Part shown: piece by piece, positions 33,143 to 33,286 of the stretch
How positions within the stretch are numbered: position 1 is the stretch's first letter
How the letters are laid out: each line of letters starts with the position of its first letter
Assembly (NCBI GenBank): GCA_016787925.1
Contig: JAEUSK010000134.1
Coordinates: 1 to 33,286, forward strand
DNA: 33,286 nt
Direction of reading: 5' to 3'
Origin: a bacterium
GTDB taxonomy: Bacteria; CLD3; SB21
The notes under the pieces: generated by a model
Databases searched by the model: none
Seen by the model: the letters and a program-made list of their open reading frames with translations, nothing else
Told to the model about the DNA's origin: nothing
Translations under genes and position numbers: made by a program

Positions 33143-33286
33143 CCATCAGGAAATTTCACGTCTATACGGCCAACCTCAATCCACGGTTTGGAACTGAATC
33201 CGGTAAACTTAGGCCCGTCGTGGTGATCCAGACGGACTTGCTCAACCCGATCCATCCCAGCACAATAGTATGCCCTATTAGCACCA
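33139..33286 (+). CDS. mazF: MazF/PemK-type endoribonuclease toxin, N-terminal part
   Basis: The first 49 codons are visible before the window ends. The pattern VYTANLNPRFGTESG followed by KLRPVVVIQTDLLN (24-37) and STIVCPIST matches the PemK/MazF fold, including the conserved Arg-Pro and the nucleic-acid-binding loop. MazF toxins cut mRNA or tRNA at short motifs and are neutralised by the upstream antitoxin. The ATG overlaps the antitoxin stop. The C-terminal catalytic Thr/Ser region is not in the window, so completeness cannot be judged. Confidence 0.88.
   Translation, partial: MTIRKFHVYTANLNPRFGTESGKLRPVVVIQTDLLNPIHPSTIVCPIST

Noticed and set aside
1-33286. CRISPR array, prophage or insertion sequence
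   Set aside because: I saw no regularly spaced repeats, transposase, integrase or phage structural genes on either strand.

Overview
The window looks like chromosome from a Gram-negative, probably aerobic heterotroph of the Fibrobacterota-Chlorobiota-Bacteroidota superphylum or a neighbouring candidate phylum (Calditrichota/KSB1/Ignavibacteriota-like). This placement is inferred from gene types, not from a marker-gene tree. Pointers are lipoprotein signal peptides, an outer-membrane-barrel-like protein tail, a single-chain alpha/beta 2-oxoacid dehydrogenase E1, a MoeZ-type sulfurtransferase, and one possible Bacteroidota-style promoter (TTTG - 20 nt - TAnnTTTG) before galT. Most genes also have good Shine-Dalgarno sites. 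GTG and TTG starts are fairly common, and several hairpin terminators can be read directly.

Layout. 1-1165 (minus): the start of a CsaA-like tRNA-binding protein runs off the left edge behind a lipoprotein serine hydrolase. 1391-6568 (plus): a ClpX-like AAA+ ATPase, a FadI-type thiolase, a MoeZ-like adenylyltransferase/sulfurtransferase and a membrane fatty-acid desaturase. 6581-8174 (minus): a membrane-anchored metallophosphoesterase and a hot-dog thioesterase. 8398-11679 (plus): S-adenosylhomocysteine hydrolase, a strong terminator, a palindromic repeat, and a methionine synthase that has only the homocysteine and folate domains. 11708-19920 (minus): a seven-repeat lipoprotein, an oligopeptide-binding lipoprotein, an FprA-like ferredoxin-NADP reductase, acetyl-CoA acetyltransferase, PhoH, a LysM/coiled-coil protein and a small coiled-coil lipoprotein. 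20079-24266 (minus): a doubtful zinc-ribbon ORF, a large M1 peptidase with a barrel-like C-terminus, and a STAS-linker-helical protein. 24520-28812 (plus): galT, a degenerate glycogen-synthase-like protein and an M61 peptidase with a PDZ domain. 28872-32084 (plus): purS, tRNA-Pro(CGG), ccmB and the fused E1. 32142-33286 (plus): an accessory patch with two toxin-antitoxin-like pairs, the second (RHH antitoxin and MazF-type toxin) cut by the right edge.

Most of the window is housekeeping: acyl-CoA and fatty-acid metabolism (two thiolases, thioesterase, desaturase), the methyl cycle (ahcY with a partial metH), the cell envelope, and peptide uptake or breakdown. Several genes are separated from their usual partners: purS without purQ/purL, ccmB without ccmA/ccmC, metH without its B12 domain, and a peptide-binding protein without its permease. 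I see no CRISPR array, prophage, insertion sequence or rRNA. I do not see a clear, wholly new multi-gene system. The best candidates for a second look are the peptidase-barrel fusion, the ClpX-like ATPase, the STAS fusion, the degenerate GT5 enzyme, the split methionine synthase, and the overlapping small-protein/nucleotidyltransferase pair.
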